A DNA stretch of 64,000 bases, from assembly GCF_000576635.1 (NCBI RefSeq), contig NZ_AVFL01000002.1, positions 465,514 through 529,513 of the forward strand. Reading direction: 5' to 3'. This DNA is from Skermanella stibiiresistens SB22. Lineage in GTDB: Bacteria; Pseudomonadota; Alphaproteobacteria; Azospirillales; Azospirillaceae. The notes beneath the pieces are model-generated. The model searched no databases. It was not told the DNA's origin and saw only the letters and a list, made by a program, of their open reading frames with translations. This document shows, one piece after another, positions 1 to 8,289 of the stretch. The first letter of the stretch is position 1. The number at the start of each line of letters is the position of its first letter. Made by a program: the position numbers and the translations under genes.

Positions 1-664
1 GGACGAACAGCGAGCCGATGCCCATCAGCTCCCCCTTGGCGGAAACCAGCGCGGCGCCGCCGAACTCCGCCATGGCCGGCGCTGTGAAGATCGCCTCGTC
101 CAACAGGTATTCCCAGTAGCCGGCGAACTCGCGCTTGCCGACGACCAAGGTGGCGTGAACCCCCTCCAGGCCGCCCTGGGCGACCGCCAGCATGGGATCC
201 CCGACCCGCGCCTCGGCGGAGCGGCCGAGTCGCATCGGCTCCGCCTTGAACCCATAGCGGCCGCGGATCAGCCCGAAGCCGCTGGCGTTGTCATAGGCGA
301 CGATCTCGGCGGGGTGGGTCTTGCCGTCGGCCGTCCTGACCTCGACGGCGCTCGCCTCCATGATCAGGTAGCCGATCGTGACGATCAGGCCGCTGCCATC
401 GATGACGACGCCGCTGCCGGAGCGCTCCGTCCCCAGGCTCTCGGCGGAGCGGGCATTGGACGGGACCGTCGCCTTGACACCGACAACCGACCGCGTCATG
501 GCGGCGACATCGGGGGCTCGCGCCTCCTGCGCCCTGGCTGGGCTCGTGATCGTCGAGGCTGATGAGGTGGCCGCGAGCATGCCCCAGACAAGGACATGGC
601 CCAAATGGCGACCCAATTGGCGGTCCAGACCGAATCGTTGAAACATCCCAAGCGCTGATGGCAT
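1..664 (-). CDS. S1C trypsin-like (HtrA/DegP-fold) protein with degenerate catalytic triad, partial
   Basis: The frame runs off the left edge, so only the N-terminal ~221 residues are present. ATG at 664 is preferred over the in-frame ATG at 646 because it has a strong ribosome site (GGGAGG, five bases away). The N-terminus is basic, then hydrophobic (VLVWGMLAATSSAS), and ends in ARAQEARA, so a signal peptide and periplasmic location are likely. The trypsin-like core shows GSGVVIDGSGLIVT and, near the edge, GGAALVSAKGELMGIG, which match the DegP pattern. Each catalytic position appears replaced by my alignment: Tyr for His in the TNNHV position (TIGYLI), Gly for Asp (DNASGFGLI instead of DxxxDLAVI), and Gly for Ser (EFGGAALV instead of GNSGGALV). 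It is probably a binding or regulatory pseudo-protease. Whether a PDZ domain follows cannot be seen. Confidence 0.75.
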   Translation of the reverse strand, partial: MPSALGMFQRFGLDRQLGRHLGHVLVWGMLAATSSASTITSPARAQEARAPDVAAMTRSVVGVKATVPSNARSAESLGTERSGSGVVIDGSGLIVTIGYLIMEASAVEVRTADGKTHPAEIVAYDNASGFGLIRGRYGFKAEPMRLGRSAEARVGDPMLAVAQGGLEGVHATLVVGKREFAGYWEYLLDEAIFTAPAMAEFGGAALVSAKGELMGIGSLFV

Positions 665-864
665 GTTGCCTCCCACGGCGTTCACGCCCGATCGCGTGAC
701 CATACCAATGATCTGTGCCGCGGCGATGCGGGCATCAAGCGCGCTTGAACCGCTTCCATCGGGTATCCGGGAGAAATTTCGGGTTGTCGATCGCCTCGGA
801 GCGGATTGGGCCGGGTGATGTCGTAAGTGCGGAAGGCGGGCGCTGGGAGACCGCCCCGCCAAAC

Positions 865-1170
865 TCAGCGCGGTAACGGTACCAGGATCATGGGCCGGGT
901 GTTTTCCGGCAGCGACACGCTGGTCGTGGGCTGGGCGTCGACGCTGTCCCGCCAGGCCGTCACCAGCACGCCTCCGGCGACCGTGGCGATCAGTCCGACG
1001 ACGATTGTCATGGCCAGGGCGTTGCCGCGAGTCGCTAGCGCCGTTTGTCCAATCGCGATGTGCATGGTCCGCTCCCTGGATACCGCTTGGGCGGAGACGG
1101 CATGGACAGGTTTGCCCAGCCGTCCGACTTGAAAGATATCGGCGCGGTCGGCTCGAACGGTCTCGGCCAT
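865..1170 (-). CDS. small single-pass membrane protein, unknown function
   Basis: About 101 residues from ATG 1170, preceded by a purine-rich GGCGAGGGCGAG stretch. The frame stays open upstream to 1299, but that extension is Cys-rich and implausible and crosses an AT-rich zone. One hydrophobic helix is visible near residues 54-74 (LAMTIVVGLIATVAGGVLVTA), followed by a short tail ending in MILVPLPR. The N-terminal half is polar. I do not recognise a family. It has the same orientation as the degenerate S1C gene 200 bases downstream, but nothing ties the two functionally. A spurious frame remains possible given the high G+C. Confidence 0.45.
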   Translation of the reverse strand: MAETVRADRADIFQVGRLGKPVHAVSAQAVSRERTMHIAIGQTALATRGNALAMTIVVGLIATVAGGVLVTAWRDSVDAQPTTSVSLPENTRPMILVPLPR

Positions 1171-1575
1171 TCTCGCCCTCGCCGCGACGCAACAAACCAA
1201 CTTCGAAATACATGATGCACGAAAGCAGGCGAGAGGTGCCACTGCTTTGTCCGTGTTGGCCTCAATAGTTGGGCTGGTGTAGTAAAAATGCGTCAGCAAT
1301 AACGACCCATTATCCGAGTCTTTAAGAAAAGACTAATTACCAAGAATGTCTCCACTCTTATCAAGTCAAGATAAAATCGATTGGGGTATGCATTGATGAG
1401 GCGGGGTGGGGGAGGGCAGGGGAGGGGAGGTTGACTTGGCGCTCAGGCGAACGGGGCCTGGGGCGCCGCAATTCATCACACGCTCGCCAAGCGCGAATGG
1501 CACATGATAATGGCCGCCGCATGCCTGAGGCATCGCCGGGACTTTTCGTGATGATTGGGTCTAGGAGAAAGTATT
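1171..1575. other. gene-free stretch with AT-rich island
   Basis: About 400 bases without a convincing gene. The part from about 1280 to 1385 is clearly richer in A+T than anything nearby and carries a short perfect hairpin, AGTCTTT-aaga-AAAGACT (1317-1334). It may hold the promoter for the small membrane protein gene. At 1521-1533 lies the near-palindrome ATGCCTGAGGCAT, downstream of the tRNA. No T-tract terminator is evident for the tRNA. The longer minus-strand frame across this region also reads through the tRNA and is discounted. Confidence 0.5.
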
Positions 1576-1649
1576 TGGAGGCACGGCCGGGAATCGAACC
1601 CGGATATACGGATTTGCAGTCCGCTGCATCACCACTCTGCCACCGCGCC
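1576..1649 (-). tRNA. tRNA-Cys (GCA)
   Basis: On the minus strand the gene reads GGCGCGG (5' acceptor, ending at 1649) through to CCGTGCC plus discriminator T and an encoded CCA at 1578-1576. The acceptor arms pair over seven positions with one G-U. The anticodon loop reads ACTGCAAA, giving GCA. The T-arm CCGGGTTCGATTCCCGG is a perfect stem with the GTTCGAT loop. U73 is the expected discriminator for tRNA-Cys. The gene is 74 bases long with the CCA encoded. It stands alone behind its own promoter. Confidence 0.97.
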
Positions 1650-1697
1650 AGGTGCCGCAACCGGCATATGTCAGCGCCGGCTCCGAAAGGGTGACCT

Positions 1698-1726
1698 GAT
1701 ATAGCGGGCGTGATGGCGTGGGTCAA
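1698..1726 (-). promoter_or_regulatory. sigma70-type promoter of tRNA-Cys
   Basis: Reading the minus strand, TTGACC (1726-1721), a 17-base spacer and TATATC (1703-1698) form a good housekeeping promoter about 50 bases upstream of the mature tRNA 5' end. Orientation and distance suit a short tRNA leader. Confidence 0.65.
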
Positions 1727-1866
1727 GCGGCCGGTGACGGCTGCGGCATTCATGCGACAGCGGGCGCCGGTTCCGGGACGCTTCGAAGGCTCTCCGTTGT
1801 GTTCGAACGCGTTGACGGATATAAGGCGTCGCAGCGCCGTTCCGCCGCGGAAGACTGGCGCGCCGG

Positions 1867-2550
1867 ATGAAACAAGATCAGAAAACGGTTGCCATGCCCG
1901 ATTATTCCGCAGCACGCCACAACATGGTCGAAGGGCAGGTTCGCCCCAACAAGGTGACCGATCACGCTCTTGTCGAAGCGATGTCGAACATTCCGCGTGA
2001 ATTGTTCGTGCCCAAGGCGTCGCGTGGCTTCGCCTATGTCGACGAGGATATTCCGGTCGCCAAGGGCCGCTATCTGATCGAGCCGATGGTGATCGCCCGG
2101 CTGCTCCAGGAAGCGCGGGTCAAGCCAAACGACATCGTGCTCGATCTCGGCTGCGGCACCGGCTACGCCAGCGCCATCCTGTCGCGCATGGCCGCCACCG
2201 TCGTGGCGCTCGAGGAGGACGCGGAACTCTCGGCCCGCGCCGACGGGACGTTGCGGGAGCTGGGCGTCGACAATGTCGTGCTGGTCCAGGGACCGCTGAT
2301 CGAAGGCCATGCCAAGCAGGCGCCCTACGACGTCATCCTGATCCATGGCGCCGTGGCCGAGGTGCCGGCGGCGATCCTGGAACAGTTGGCCGAAGGCGGC
2401 CGGCTGGTCACCGTGGTGTCTCCCGATGGACGCATGGGGCAGGCGCGGATCTTCCAGCGGACGGGCAAGGTGGAAACCGGCCGCATCCTGTTCGACGCGG
2501 CGACCCCGCTGCTGCCCGGATTCGAGCCGAAGCCGGTTTTCCAGTTCTGA
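1867..2550 (+). CDS. pcm: protein-L-isoaspartate O-methyltransferase family protein
   Basis: A 227-residue SAM-dependent methyltransferase of the PCMT family, which methylates L-isoaspartyl residues in damaged proteins. The N-terminal region carries NMVEGQVRPNKVTD and PRELFVP, typical of the alphaproteobacterial branch. The SAM-binding motif I is VLDLGCGTGYASAIL (about residues 91-105), followed by the acidic VVALEED. A second in-frame ATG at 1894 (MPDYSAARHN) matches the usual family start better. Neither start has a strong ribosome site. It heads a cluster with a rhodanese and a TolC-type channel, an arrangement common in this class. The alphaproteobacterial members are distant from enterobacterial Pcm, so activity on isoaspartate is by family only. 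Confidence 0.85.
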   Translation: MKQDQKTVAMPDYSAARHNMVEGQVRPNKVTDHALVEAMSNIPRELFVPKASRGFAYVDEDIPVAKGRYLIEPMVIARLLQEARVKPNDIVLDLGCGTGYASAILSRMAATVVALEEDAELSARADGTLRELGVDNVVLVQGPLIEGHAKQAPYDVILIHGAVAEVPAAILEQLAEGGRLVTVVSPDGRMGQARIFQRTGKVETGRILFDAATPLLPGFEPKPVFQF

Positions 2551-2646
2551 TAGGGTGTTCGGATGCCGCCCACGGCGGCGGTTCCGACCCTGTTCGCGCC
2601 GACGGGACTTATGCCGACCGGGCCTTATTGTGACGAGGGACGTGTG

Positions 2647-2979
2647 ATGACCGACACAGTGCCGCCGCAGATCGACGTCGATGCTCTCCAGAGTCTGCGC
2701 CAGTCCGGCGCCGATGTCGCCCTGGTGGACGTGCGGGAACCTTGGGAATTCGAGTTCTGCAAGATCGAGGGGAGCGTCAACGTGCCCTTGGGCTCCCTGA
2801 CCAGCCGATCGGCGGAATTGCCGAGGGATCGCCAGATGGTTCTGGTCTGCCATCACGGCGGCCGGAGCGCGCAGGCGACCGCCTGGCTGCGTCACAACGG
2901 GTTCGCCAAGGCGACCAATCTGATGGGCGGCGTTGATGCCTGGGCTCGCCGCATCGATCCGACGATGAAGGTGTATTGA
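2647..2979 (+). CDS. rhodanese-like domain protein
   Basis: A single-domain rhodanese of 110 residues from ATG 2647, which follows GAGGGAC. The frame is open further upstream to 2563, but that extension has no domain similarity. The body reads LVDVREPWEFEFCKIEGSVN, then LVCHHGGRSAQATAWL, with the predicted sulfur-carrying Cys at about residue 68 in a CHHGGRS loop. It ends with the usual NLMGGVDAWA. Single-domain rhodaneses move sulfane sulfur or bind oxyanions; the acceptor here is unknown. Its stop codon overlaps the ATG of the downstream TolC gene by one base, so the two are probably translationally coupled. Confidence 0.88.
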   Translation: MTDTVPPQIDVDALQSLRQSGADVALVDVREPWEFEFCKIEGSVNVPLGSLTSRSAELPRDRQMVLVCHHGGRSAQATAWLRHNGFAKATNLMGGVDAWARRIDPTMKVY

Positions 2980-4373
2980 TGAGACGGAAATCCCGGCTAT
3001 CCGGCCTCGCGCGCGGCACATCGCTTGGCGCCGTTTTGGGCGGCGCCCTGCTGGCCCTGGTGGCCGGCCACCCCGCTTCGGCCCAAAGCCTCGAGGAGGC
3101 GCTGGCCAACGCCTACGCCACCAACCCGACCATCGATTCCCAGCGCGCCCAATTGCGGGCCACCGACGAGCTGGTGCCCCAGGCGCTGTCCGGCTATAGG
3201 CCGACGCTGGAGGCTGGGGCCGACGCCGGTTACAGCCGCCAGCGGTCACGCGGCGCTGGCAGGACGCTGGATTCCAACCTCGCGCAGCGGGGGGTCGACC
3301 TCAGCGTGGTTCAGCCGCTCTACTCCGGTGGCCGCACCGCGGCCGGCACCAAACGTGCCGAGGCGCTGGTCCAGGCGCAGCGCGCCGACCTCTTGTCGAC
3401 CGAACAATCGGTCCTGCTCGACGCGTCCACCGCCTACCTGGACGTCGTCCGGGACCAGGCCGTGGTCGACCTCAACATCAACAACGAGCAGGTGCTGCGG
3501 CGCCAGCTCGACGCCTCGCGCGACCGCTTCAATGTCGGCGAGATCACCCGGACCGACGTCAGCCAAGCGGAGTCGCGGCTCGCGCGCGCCGTGTCGGACA
3601 GGATCCAGGCCGAGGGCGCGTTGCGAGCCAGCCGCGCCGTCTATACCCGCTTGATTGGATCGCCGCCCGGCCAGCTGACCGCGCCGCGCCTGCGCTTCGA
3701 CCTGCCCGCGACGCGGGAGGAGACGGTGTCGCTGGCGGAGAGCAACAATCCCAGCGTGGTCGCCGCGGAATTCACCGAGACGGCGGCCCGCAACGCCGTC
3801 GATCAGGTGCGGGGCGAGTTGCTGCCATCGGCCAACCTGCGCGGCACCTTGTCGCGGACCTATGAGCCGAGCAGTTCCGCCGACCGATCTGATGGCGCCT
3901 CGGTCACCGCTTCCGTCACGATCCCGCTCTATCAAGCCGGGTCGGTCGAGGCGCGGGTCCGCGAGGCACGCCAAACCGCCAGCCAGAGGCGTATCCAGAT
4001 CGAAGAGGCGCGGCGGCAGGTGGTCGAGAACGCGATCCGGGCCTGGGAAGGTCTGACCACCGCGCGCGCCACCATCGAATCGCGACAGTCCCAGGTGCGA
4101 TCCTCCGAAATCGCCCTGGAAGGCGTTCGGCAGGAAGCGCTGGTCGGCTCGCGCACCACGCTCGATACCCTCGATAGCGAACAGGAACTGCTGGACGCGC
4201 GCGTCGAACTGGTTCGGGCGCAGCGCGACGAGACGGTCGCGGCGTTCTCCGTGCTGTCGGCCACCGGGCAATTGACCGCCCGGCAGCTTGGTCTCCAGGT
4301 CAAGCTCTACGATCACGAGAGTCACTACAAGCAGGTGCGCGACAAGTGGTGGGGCACCGATATCAATGAGTGA
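2979..4373 (+). CDS. tolC: TolC family outer-membrane channel
   Basis: A 464-residue TolC-type protein with a signal peptide (MRRKSRLSG, hydrophobic core, cleavage near ASAQS). It has the two tandem outer-membrane-efflux repeats of long coiled-coil helices, with VVQPLYSGGRTAAGTKRAEA in the first and VTIPLYQAGSVEARVREARQ in the second, plus SVLSATGQLTARQLGL near the end. It would form the outer-membrane exit tunnel for RND, MFS or type I exporters. A TTG one codon earlier at 2976 is also in frame. ATG 2979 is chosen for its overlap with the rhodanese stop. The type I secretion genes at 52.6-56.1 kb have no TolC of their own, so this protein is a plausible partner, by inference. Confidence 0.93.
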   Translation: MRRKSRLSGLARGTSLGAVLGGALLALVAGHPASAQSLEEALANAYATNPTIDSQRAQLRATDELVPQALSGYRPTLEAGADAGYSRQRSRGAGRTLDSNLAQRGVDLSVVQPLYSGGRTAAGTKRAEALVQAQRADLLSTEQSVLLDASTAYLDVVRDQAVVDLNINNEQVLRRQLDASRDRFNVGEITRTDVSQAESRLARAVSDRIQAEGALRASRAVYTRLIGSPPGQLTAPRLRFDLPATREETVSLAESNNPSVVAAEFTETAARNAVDQVRGELLPSANLRGTLSRTYEPSSSADRSDGASVTASVTIPLYQAGSVEARVREARQTASQRRIQIEEARRQVVENAIRAWEGLTTARATIESRQSQVRSSEIALEGVRQEALVGSRTTLDTLDSEQELLDARVELVRAQRDETVAAFSVLSATGQLTARQLGLQVKLYDHESHYKQVRDKWWGTDINE

Positions 4374-4472
4374 TCATTCGGCTTCCACCCGGCCGGTTCA
4401 ACGACTTGGTGGTAATTTAACCTGTTGTGACATAGGCTCCGGGTTCCGGATCAGGACCCTGGGGTTGCGCTG

Positions 4473-5123
4473 ATGAGTGATACGAAGTCCCAGCAAGAAC
4501 CATCGATGGAGGAAATCCTTGCCTCCATTCGACGAATCATTTCCGAGGATACGGAACCCGCCGAGCCGAGCAAGCCTGAACCGGCTCCTCCTCCGCCACC
4601 ACCGCCAGCGCCTGTCGCCCGTGTCGCGCCACCACCACCGCCGCCTCCGCCGGAAGAGCCGATGGACGAGGACGTGCTGGAACTCACACAGATGGTCCAG
4701 GACGACGGGTCCGTCGTCGACGTCGAGGATCCGCCGGACGACCCGTGGGCGGGTGCCATGGATCCGGAACCGGAACCCTACCAGCCGGAACCGCCGCTCT
4801 CGCTCGAGTCCCTGGACGATCTGTTCGACCGCCCGGCGCCCCGGCCGCAGCCAAGACCGAGCTACGATGACGACGATCTCGTCTCAGCCCCGTCGGCCGC
4901 GGCGGCCAGCGCGGCCTTCGCGCAGCTCGCCACCAGCATCGGCGGCAACCGCTTCTCGGGGAGCATGCACGCCTATGGCGGCGGGCCGACGGTCGAGGAT
5001 ATCCTGAAGGATGTCATGCGGCCACTTCTGCGGGACTGGCTGGACCAGAACCTGCCGCCCATGGTGGAGCGGATGGTTCAGCGCGAGATCGAGAAGATGG
5101 TACGCCGCGCCCAAGGCGGCTGA
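4473..5123 (+). CDS. popZ: polar organizing protein PopZ (DUF2497)
   Basis: A 216-residue protein with the two conserved ends of PopZ. The N-terminal helix is PSMEEILASIRRIISEDTE (residues 10-28). The C-terminal oligomerisation region runs from TVEDILKDVMRPLLRDWLDQ to MVQREIEKMVRRAQ (about 170-213). Between them lies a long disordered linker that is first almost pure Pro/Ala/Val and then acidic (Pro, Glu, Asp). In Caulobacter, PopZ forms a polar condensate that anchors ParB-parS and recruits cell-cycle proteins. It lies between tolC and valS in the same direction, 99 bases after tolC. Confidence 0.9.
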   Translation: MSDTKSQQEPSMEEILASIRRIISEDTEPAEPSKPEPAPPPPPPPAPVARVAPPPPPPPPEEPMDEDVLELTQMVQDDGSVVDVEDPPDDPWAGAMDPEPEPYQPEPPLSLESLDDLFDRPAPRPQPRPSYDDDDLVSAPSAAAASAAFAQLATSIGGNRFSGSMHAYGGGPTVEDILKDVMRPLLRDWLDQNLPPMVERMVQREIEKMVRRAQGG

Positions 5124-5164
5124 CGAACGATCCAGCCATCGCCTTGGGCGCCGGAGTTGATCGG

Positions 5165-5193
5165 GGCGGACCGTGCTGAACGCAGGGTCCGCC
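5165..5193 (+). terminator. intercistronic hairpin popZ-valS
   Basis: An eight-base perfect stem, GGCGGACC (5165-5172) with GGTCCGCC (5186-5193), sits midway between popZ and valS. It is followed by ATATCCATTTCC, not a true T-run, so termination is uncertain. It could instead be a processing or attenuation structure in the valS leader. Confidence 0.3.
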
Positions 5194-5248
5194 ATATCCA
5201 TTTCCATTTCCGCGAGGTCGTAGACCCGCGGCACCGAAAGGTTCAGCG

Positions 5249-7915
5249 ATGCTGGACAAGACCTACCGCCCCGCCGACGTCGAAGCGAAGCGTTACGACG
5301 CCTGGGAGAATTCCGGCGCCTTCGCGGCCAACGCCGATTCCAACGCGACGCCCTACACCATCATGATGCCGCCGCCCAACGTGACGGGCAGCCTGCACAT
5401 GGGGCACGCGCTGACCTTCACCCTTCAGGACATCCTGGTGCGGTACCATCGGATGCGCGGCGACGACGCGCTGTGGCAGCCGGGCACCGATCACGCGGGC
5501 ATCGCGACCCAGATGGTGGTGGAGCGCCAGTTGGCGGCGGAGGGCAAGACGCGCCACGACCTCGGCCGCGCCGCCTTCATCGACAAGGTCTGGCAGTGGA
5601 AGGCGGAATCCGGCGGCACCATCACCCGTCAGTTGCGCCGCCTCGGCGCCTCGCCCGACTGGGAGCGGGAACGCTTCACCATGGACCAGGGCCTGTCGGA
5701 GGCCGTCGCCAAGGTCTTCGTCACGCTGCACAAGCAAAAGCTGATCTACCGCGACAAGCGGCTGGTCAACTGGGACCCCAAGCTGCACACCGCCATCTCC
5801 GACCTGGAGGTGGAGTCACGCGAGGTCCAGGGTCATCTCTGGCACTTCAAGTATCCGCTGGAGAACCAGCCGGACCGTTTCATCACCGTGGCGACCACAC
5901 GCCCGGAGACGATGCTGGGCGACACCGCGATCGCCGTCCATCCCGAGGACGAGCGTTACCGCGATCTCATCGGTGGCCATGCCATCCTGCCGCTGGTCGG
6001 GCGCCGGATCGTGATCGTCGGCGACGAGTACGCCGATCCGGAGACTGGCAGCGGTGCCGTCAAGATCACACCCGCGCACGACTTCAACGACTTCGAGGTC
6101 GGCCGGCGCCACCAGCTGGAGATGATCAACGTCCTGGATCGCGACGCCCGGATCATCGACGACGCGATCATCCCCGAGGCCTATCGGGGACTTGACCGCT
6201 ACGAGGCGCGCAAGCGGATCGTCGCCGACATGGAGGCGCTGGGCCTGCTGGAGAGGATCGAGCCGCACACCCACATGCTGCCCCACGGTGACCGCTCCGG
6301 CATGGTGATCGAGCCGTGGCTGACGGACCAGTGGTACTGCGACGCGGTGACCTTGGCGCAACCCGCCATCAAGGCGGTCGAGGAGGGCAGGACGGTGTTC
6401 GTTCCCAAGCAGTGGGAGAACACCTATTTCGAGTGGATGCGCAACATCCAGCCCTGGTGCATCAGCCGCCAGATCTGGTGGGGTCACCAGATCCCCGCGT
6501 GGTATGGACCGGATGGCGCCGTTTTCGTCGAGGAGACGGAGGATGCGGCCAAGGCCGCGGCGGAAGCCCACTACGGCGCTCCGACCGACCTGACGCGCGA
6601 TCCCGACGTGCTCGACACGTGGTTCTCGTCGGCGCTGTGGCCGTTCTCGACGCTGGGCTGGCCTAACCAGACGAAGGAACTGGAGCGGTACTATCCCGGT
6701 GACGTCCTGGTCACCGGTTTCGACATCATCTTCTTCTGGGTCGCCCGGATGATGATGATGGGCCTGCACTTCATGGGCGACGTGCCGTTCCGCCATGTCT
6801 ACATCCACGCCCTGGTGCGCGACGAGCGTGGGCAGAAGATGTCGAAGTCGAAGGGCAATGTCATCGATCCGCTCAACCTGATCGACGAGTATGGCTGCGA
6901 CGCGCTGCGCTTCACCCTGGCCGCCATGGCGGCCCAAGGGCGGGACATCAAGCTGGCGGTCGGCCGGGTCGAGGGTAACAGGAACTTCGCCACCAAGCTG
7001 TGGAACGCCGCGCGCTATTGCGAGATGAACGGATGTGTGCCGGTGCCGGGGTTCGATGCCCAGGCGGTCAAGCTGACGGCCAATCGCTGGATCGCCGGCG
7101 AGGTCGCCAAGACCGCCGCGCGGACGGCGGAGGCGATCGAGGCCTATCGCTTCAACGACGCGGCGGGAGCGCTCTATCAGTTCACCTGGAACACCTTCTG
7201 CGACTGGTACCTGGAGTTTACCAAGCCCATCCTCAACGGCGATGACGAGGCCGCCAAGGCGGAGACGCGCGCGACGACCGCGTGGGTCCTGGATGAGATC
7301 CTGCACCTGCTGCATCCGTTCATGCCCTTCATCACCGAGGAGCTTCGGGAGCAGCTGGGTGGCGGAACCGGCACCGGGGGAACCGGGCTGATCCGCGCCG
7401 CGTGGCCCGTGTTCGGCCCGGAGATGGAGGATGCCGCGGCGCAGGCGGAGATGGACTGGGTGGTCCGGCTGATCTCCACGGTCCGGACGGTGCGCTCGGA
7501 GATGAACGTGCCGGCCGGGGCCCAGATCCCCATGCTGTTGAAGGATGCCGGGACGGAGACCGCGCGGCGTCTCGATACCCACCGCGACCTGATCCTGCGG
7601 ATGGCTCGTCTGTCGTCGGCCGACACCACCACCGAACCAGCGCCCAAGGGAGCCATCCAGGCGGTGCTCGACGAGGCCGCGGTGCTGCTGCCCTTGGCCG
7701 GGGTGATCGACATCGACCAGGAGAAGGCGCGGTTGAGGAAGGAGATCGACAAGCTCTCCGGCGAGGTCGCCAAGATCGACCAGAAGCTCAACAACGCCAA
7801 CTTCGTCTCGCGCGCTCCAGAGGAGGTCATCGAGGAACAGCGGGAACGCCGCGCCACCGCCGAAGCGGGCAGGGCCAAACTCACGGAAGCCCTGGCCCGG
7901 CTGGCGTCGGCCTGA
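5249..7915 (+). CDS. valS: valyl-tRNA synthetase
   Basis: An 888-residue class I aminoacyl-tRNA synthetase that charges tRNA-Val. It has the HIGH-type signature [15 protein letters not shown] (about residues 41-55), the editing (CP1) domain, and [12 protein letters not shown] near residue 530. The tRNA-anticodon domain is followed by the C-terminal coiled coil ([17 protein letters not shown] onward) that is typical of ValS. ATG 5249 follows GAAAGG. Length and motifs are those of a complete enzyme. A strong terminator follows 33 bases after the stop. Confidence 0.98.
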   Translation: MLDKTYRPADVEAKRYDAWENSGAFAANADSNATPYTIMMPPPNVTGSLHMGHALTFTLQDILVRYHRMRGDDALWQPGTDHAGIATQMVVERQLAAEGKTRHDLGRAAFIDKVWQWKAESGGTITRQLRRLGASPDWERERFTMDQGLSEAVAKVFVTLHKQKLIYRDKRLVNWDPKLHTAISDLEVESREVQGHLWHFKYPLENQPDRFITVATTRPETMLGDTAIAVHPEDERYRDLIGGHAILPLVGRRIVIVGDEYADPETGSGAVKITPAHDFNDFEVGRRHQLEMINVLDRDARIIDDAIIPEAYRGLDRYEARKRIVADMEALGLLERIEPHTHMLPHGDRSGMVIEPWLTDQWYCDAVTLAQPAIKAVEEGRTVFVPKQWENTYFEWMRNIQPWCISRQIWWGHQIPAWYGPDGAVFVEETEDAAKAAAEAHYGAPTDLTRDPDVLDTWFSSALWPFSTLGWPNQTKELERYYPGDVLVTGFDIIFFWVARMMMMGLHFMGDVPFRHVYIHALVRDERGQKMSKSKGNVIDPLNLIDEYGCDALRFTLAAMAAQGRDIKLAVGRVEGNRNFATKLWNAARYCEMNGCVPVPGFDAQAVKLTANRWIAGEVAKTAARTAEAIEAYRFNDAAGALYQFTWNTFCDWYLEFTKPILNGDDEAAKAETRATTAWVLDEILHLLHPFMPFITEELREQLGGGTGTGGTGLIRAAWPVFGPEMEDAAAQAEMDWVVRLISTVRTVRSEMNVPAGAQIPMLLKDAGTETARRLDTHRDLILRMARLSSADTTTEPAPKGAIQAVLDEAAVLLPLAGVIDIDQEKARLRKEIDKLSGEVAKIDQKLNNANFVSRAPEEVIEEQRERRATAEAGRAKLTEALARLASA

Positions 7916-7948
7916 CGGCCAGTCCAACTGGGCGTTCGAAGAACGGCG

Positions 7949-7992
7949 GCGGGGCGCCACACCAGGATCGGTGTGGCGCCCCGCTTTCTTTT
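7949..7992 (+). terminator. rho-independent terminator of valS
   Basis: A near-perfect stem of about 15 base pairs, CGGGGCGCCACACC with GGTGTGGCGCCCCG, has the six-base loop AGGATC. It is followed directly by TTTCTTTT. This is the clearest intrinsic terminator in the window and ends the popZ-valS transcription unit. Confidence 0.92.
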
Positions 7993-8289
7993 CAACCCCA
8001 GTGTTTCCAAATCAGAAACGCGAGAGGGAATGCTGTATACAGGTTGCGGTCACAAAGTCGGGGCATGTCGGTTTGCCGATTTGGGTCACGCGTGTGATTG
8101 AAGAAAGCTATCAATGGTCCGCGGGGTTGGAGTGGGCGTTGGAAGCCATGCACCCGCCGCATCGGAGCCTCAGGGAATCCGCCGCTCCATACGGATCAAT
8201 GCACTAGGCTTCATCCGATGACGGGGTTATGTTCCGGCGCAACAAGTGCCGCCCCTCGCGGCCGAAAAGGGAACAAGGGGAATACGCTC
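7993..8289 (+). other. leader region upstream of ilvD
   Basis: About 300 bases between the valS terminator and the ilvD start with no convincing gene. It contains the palindrome CTGTATACAG (near 8033-8042), preceded by TG, and could supply an extended -10, but I cannot assign a -35 with confidence. I saw no leader peptide rich in branched-chain codons. Confidence 0.4.

Noticed and set aside
1361..1915. 184-codon minus-strand frame near tRNA-Cys
   Set aside because: It reads through the whole tRNA gene and its promoter and overlaps the start of pcm.
1750..3249. 499-codon minus-strand frame opposite pcm, rhodanese and tolC
   Set aside because: The three plus-strand genes have clear catalytic motifs and linked starts; the antisense frame has none.
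5124..5248. T-box-like leader before valS
   Set aside because: There is only one hairpin, no T-box consensus sequence and no specifier loop; such leaders are not expected in this class.
5816..7960. 714-codon open frame antisense to valS
   Set aside because: Same shadow effect. It has no motifs and runs through the valS terminator hairpin.
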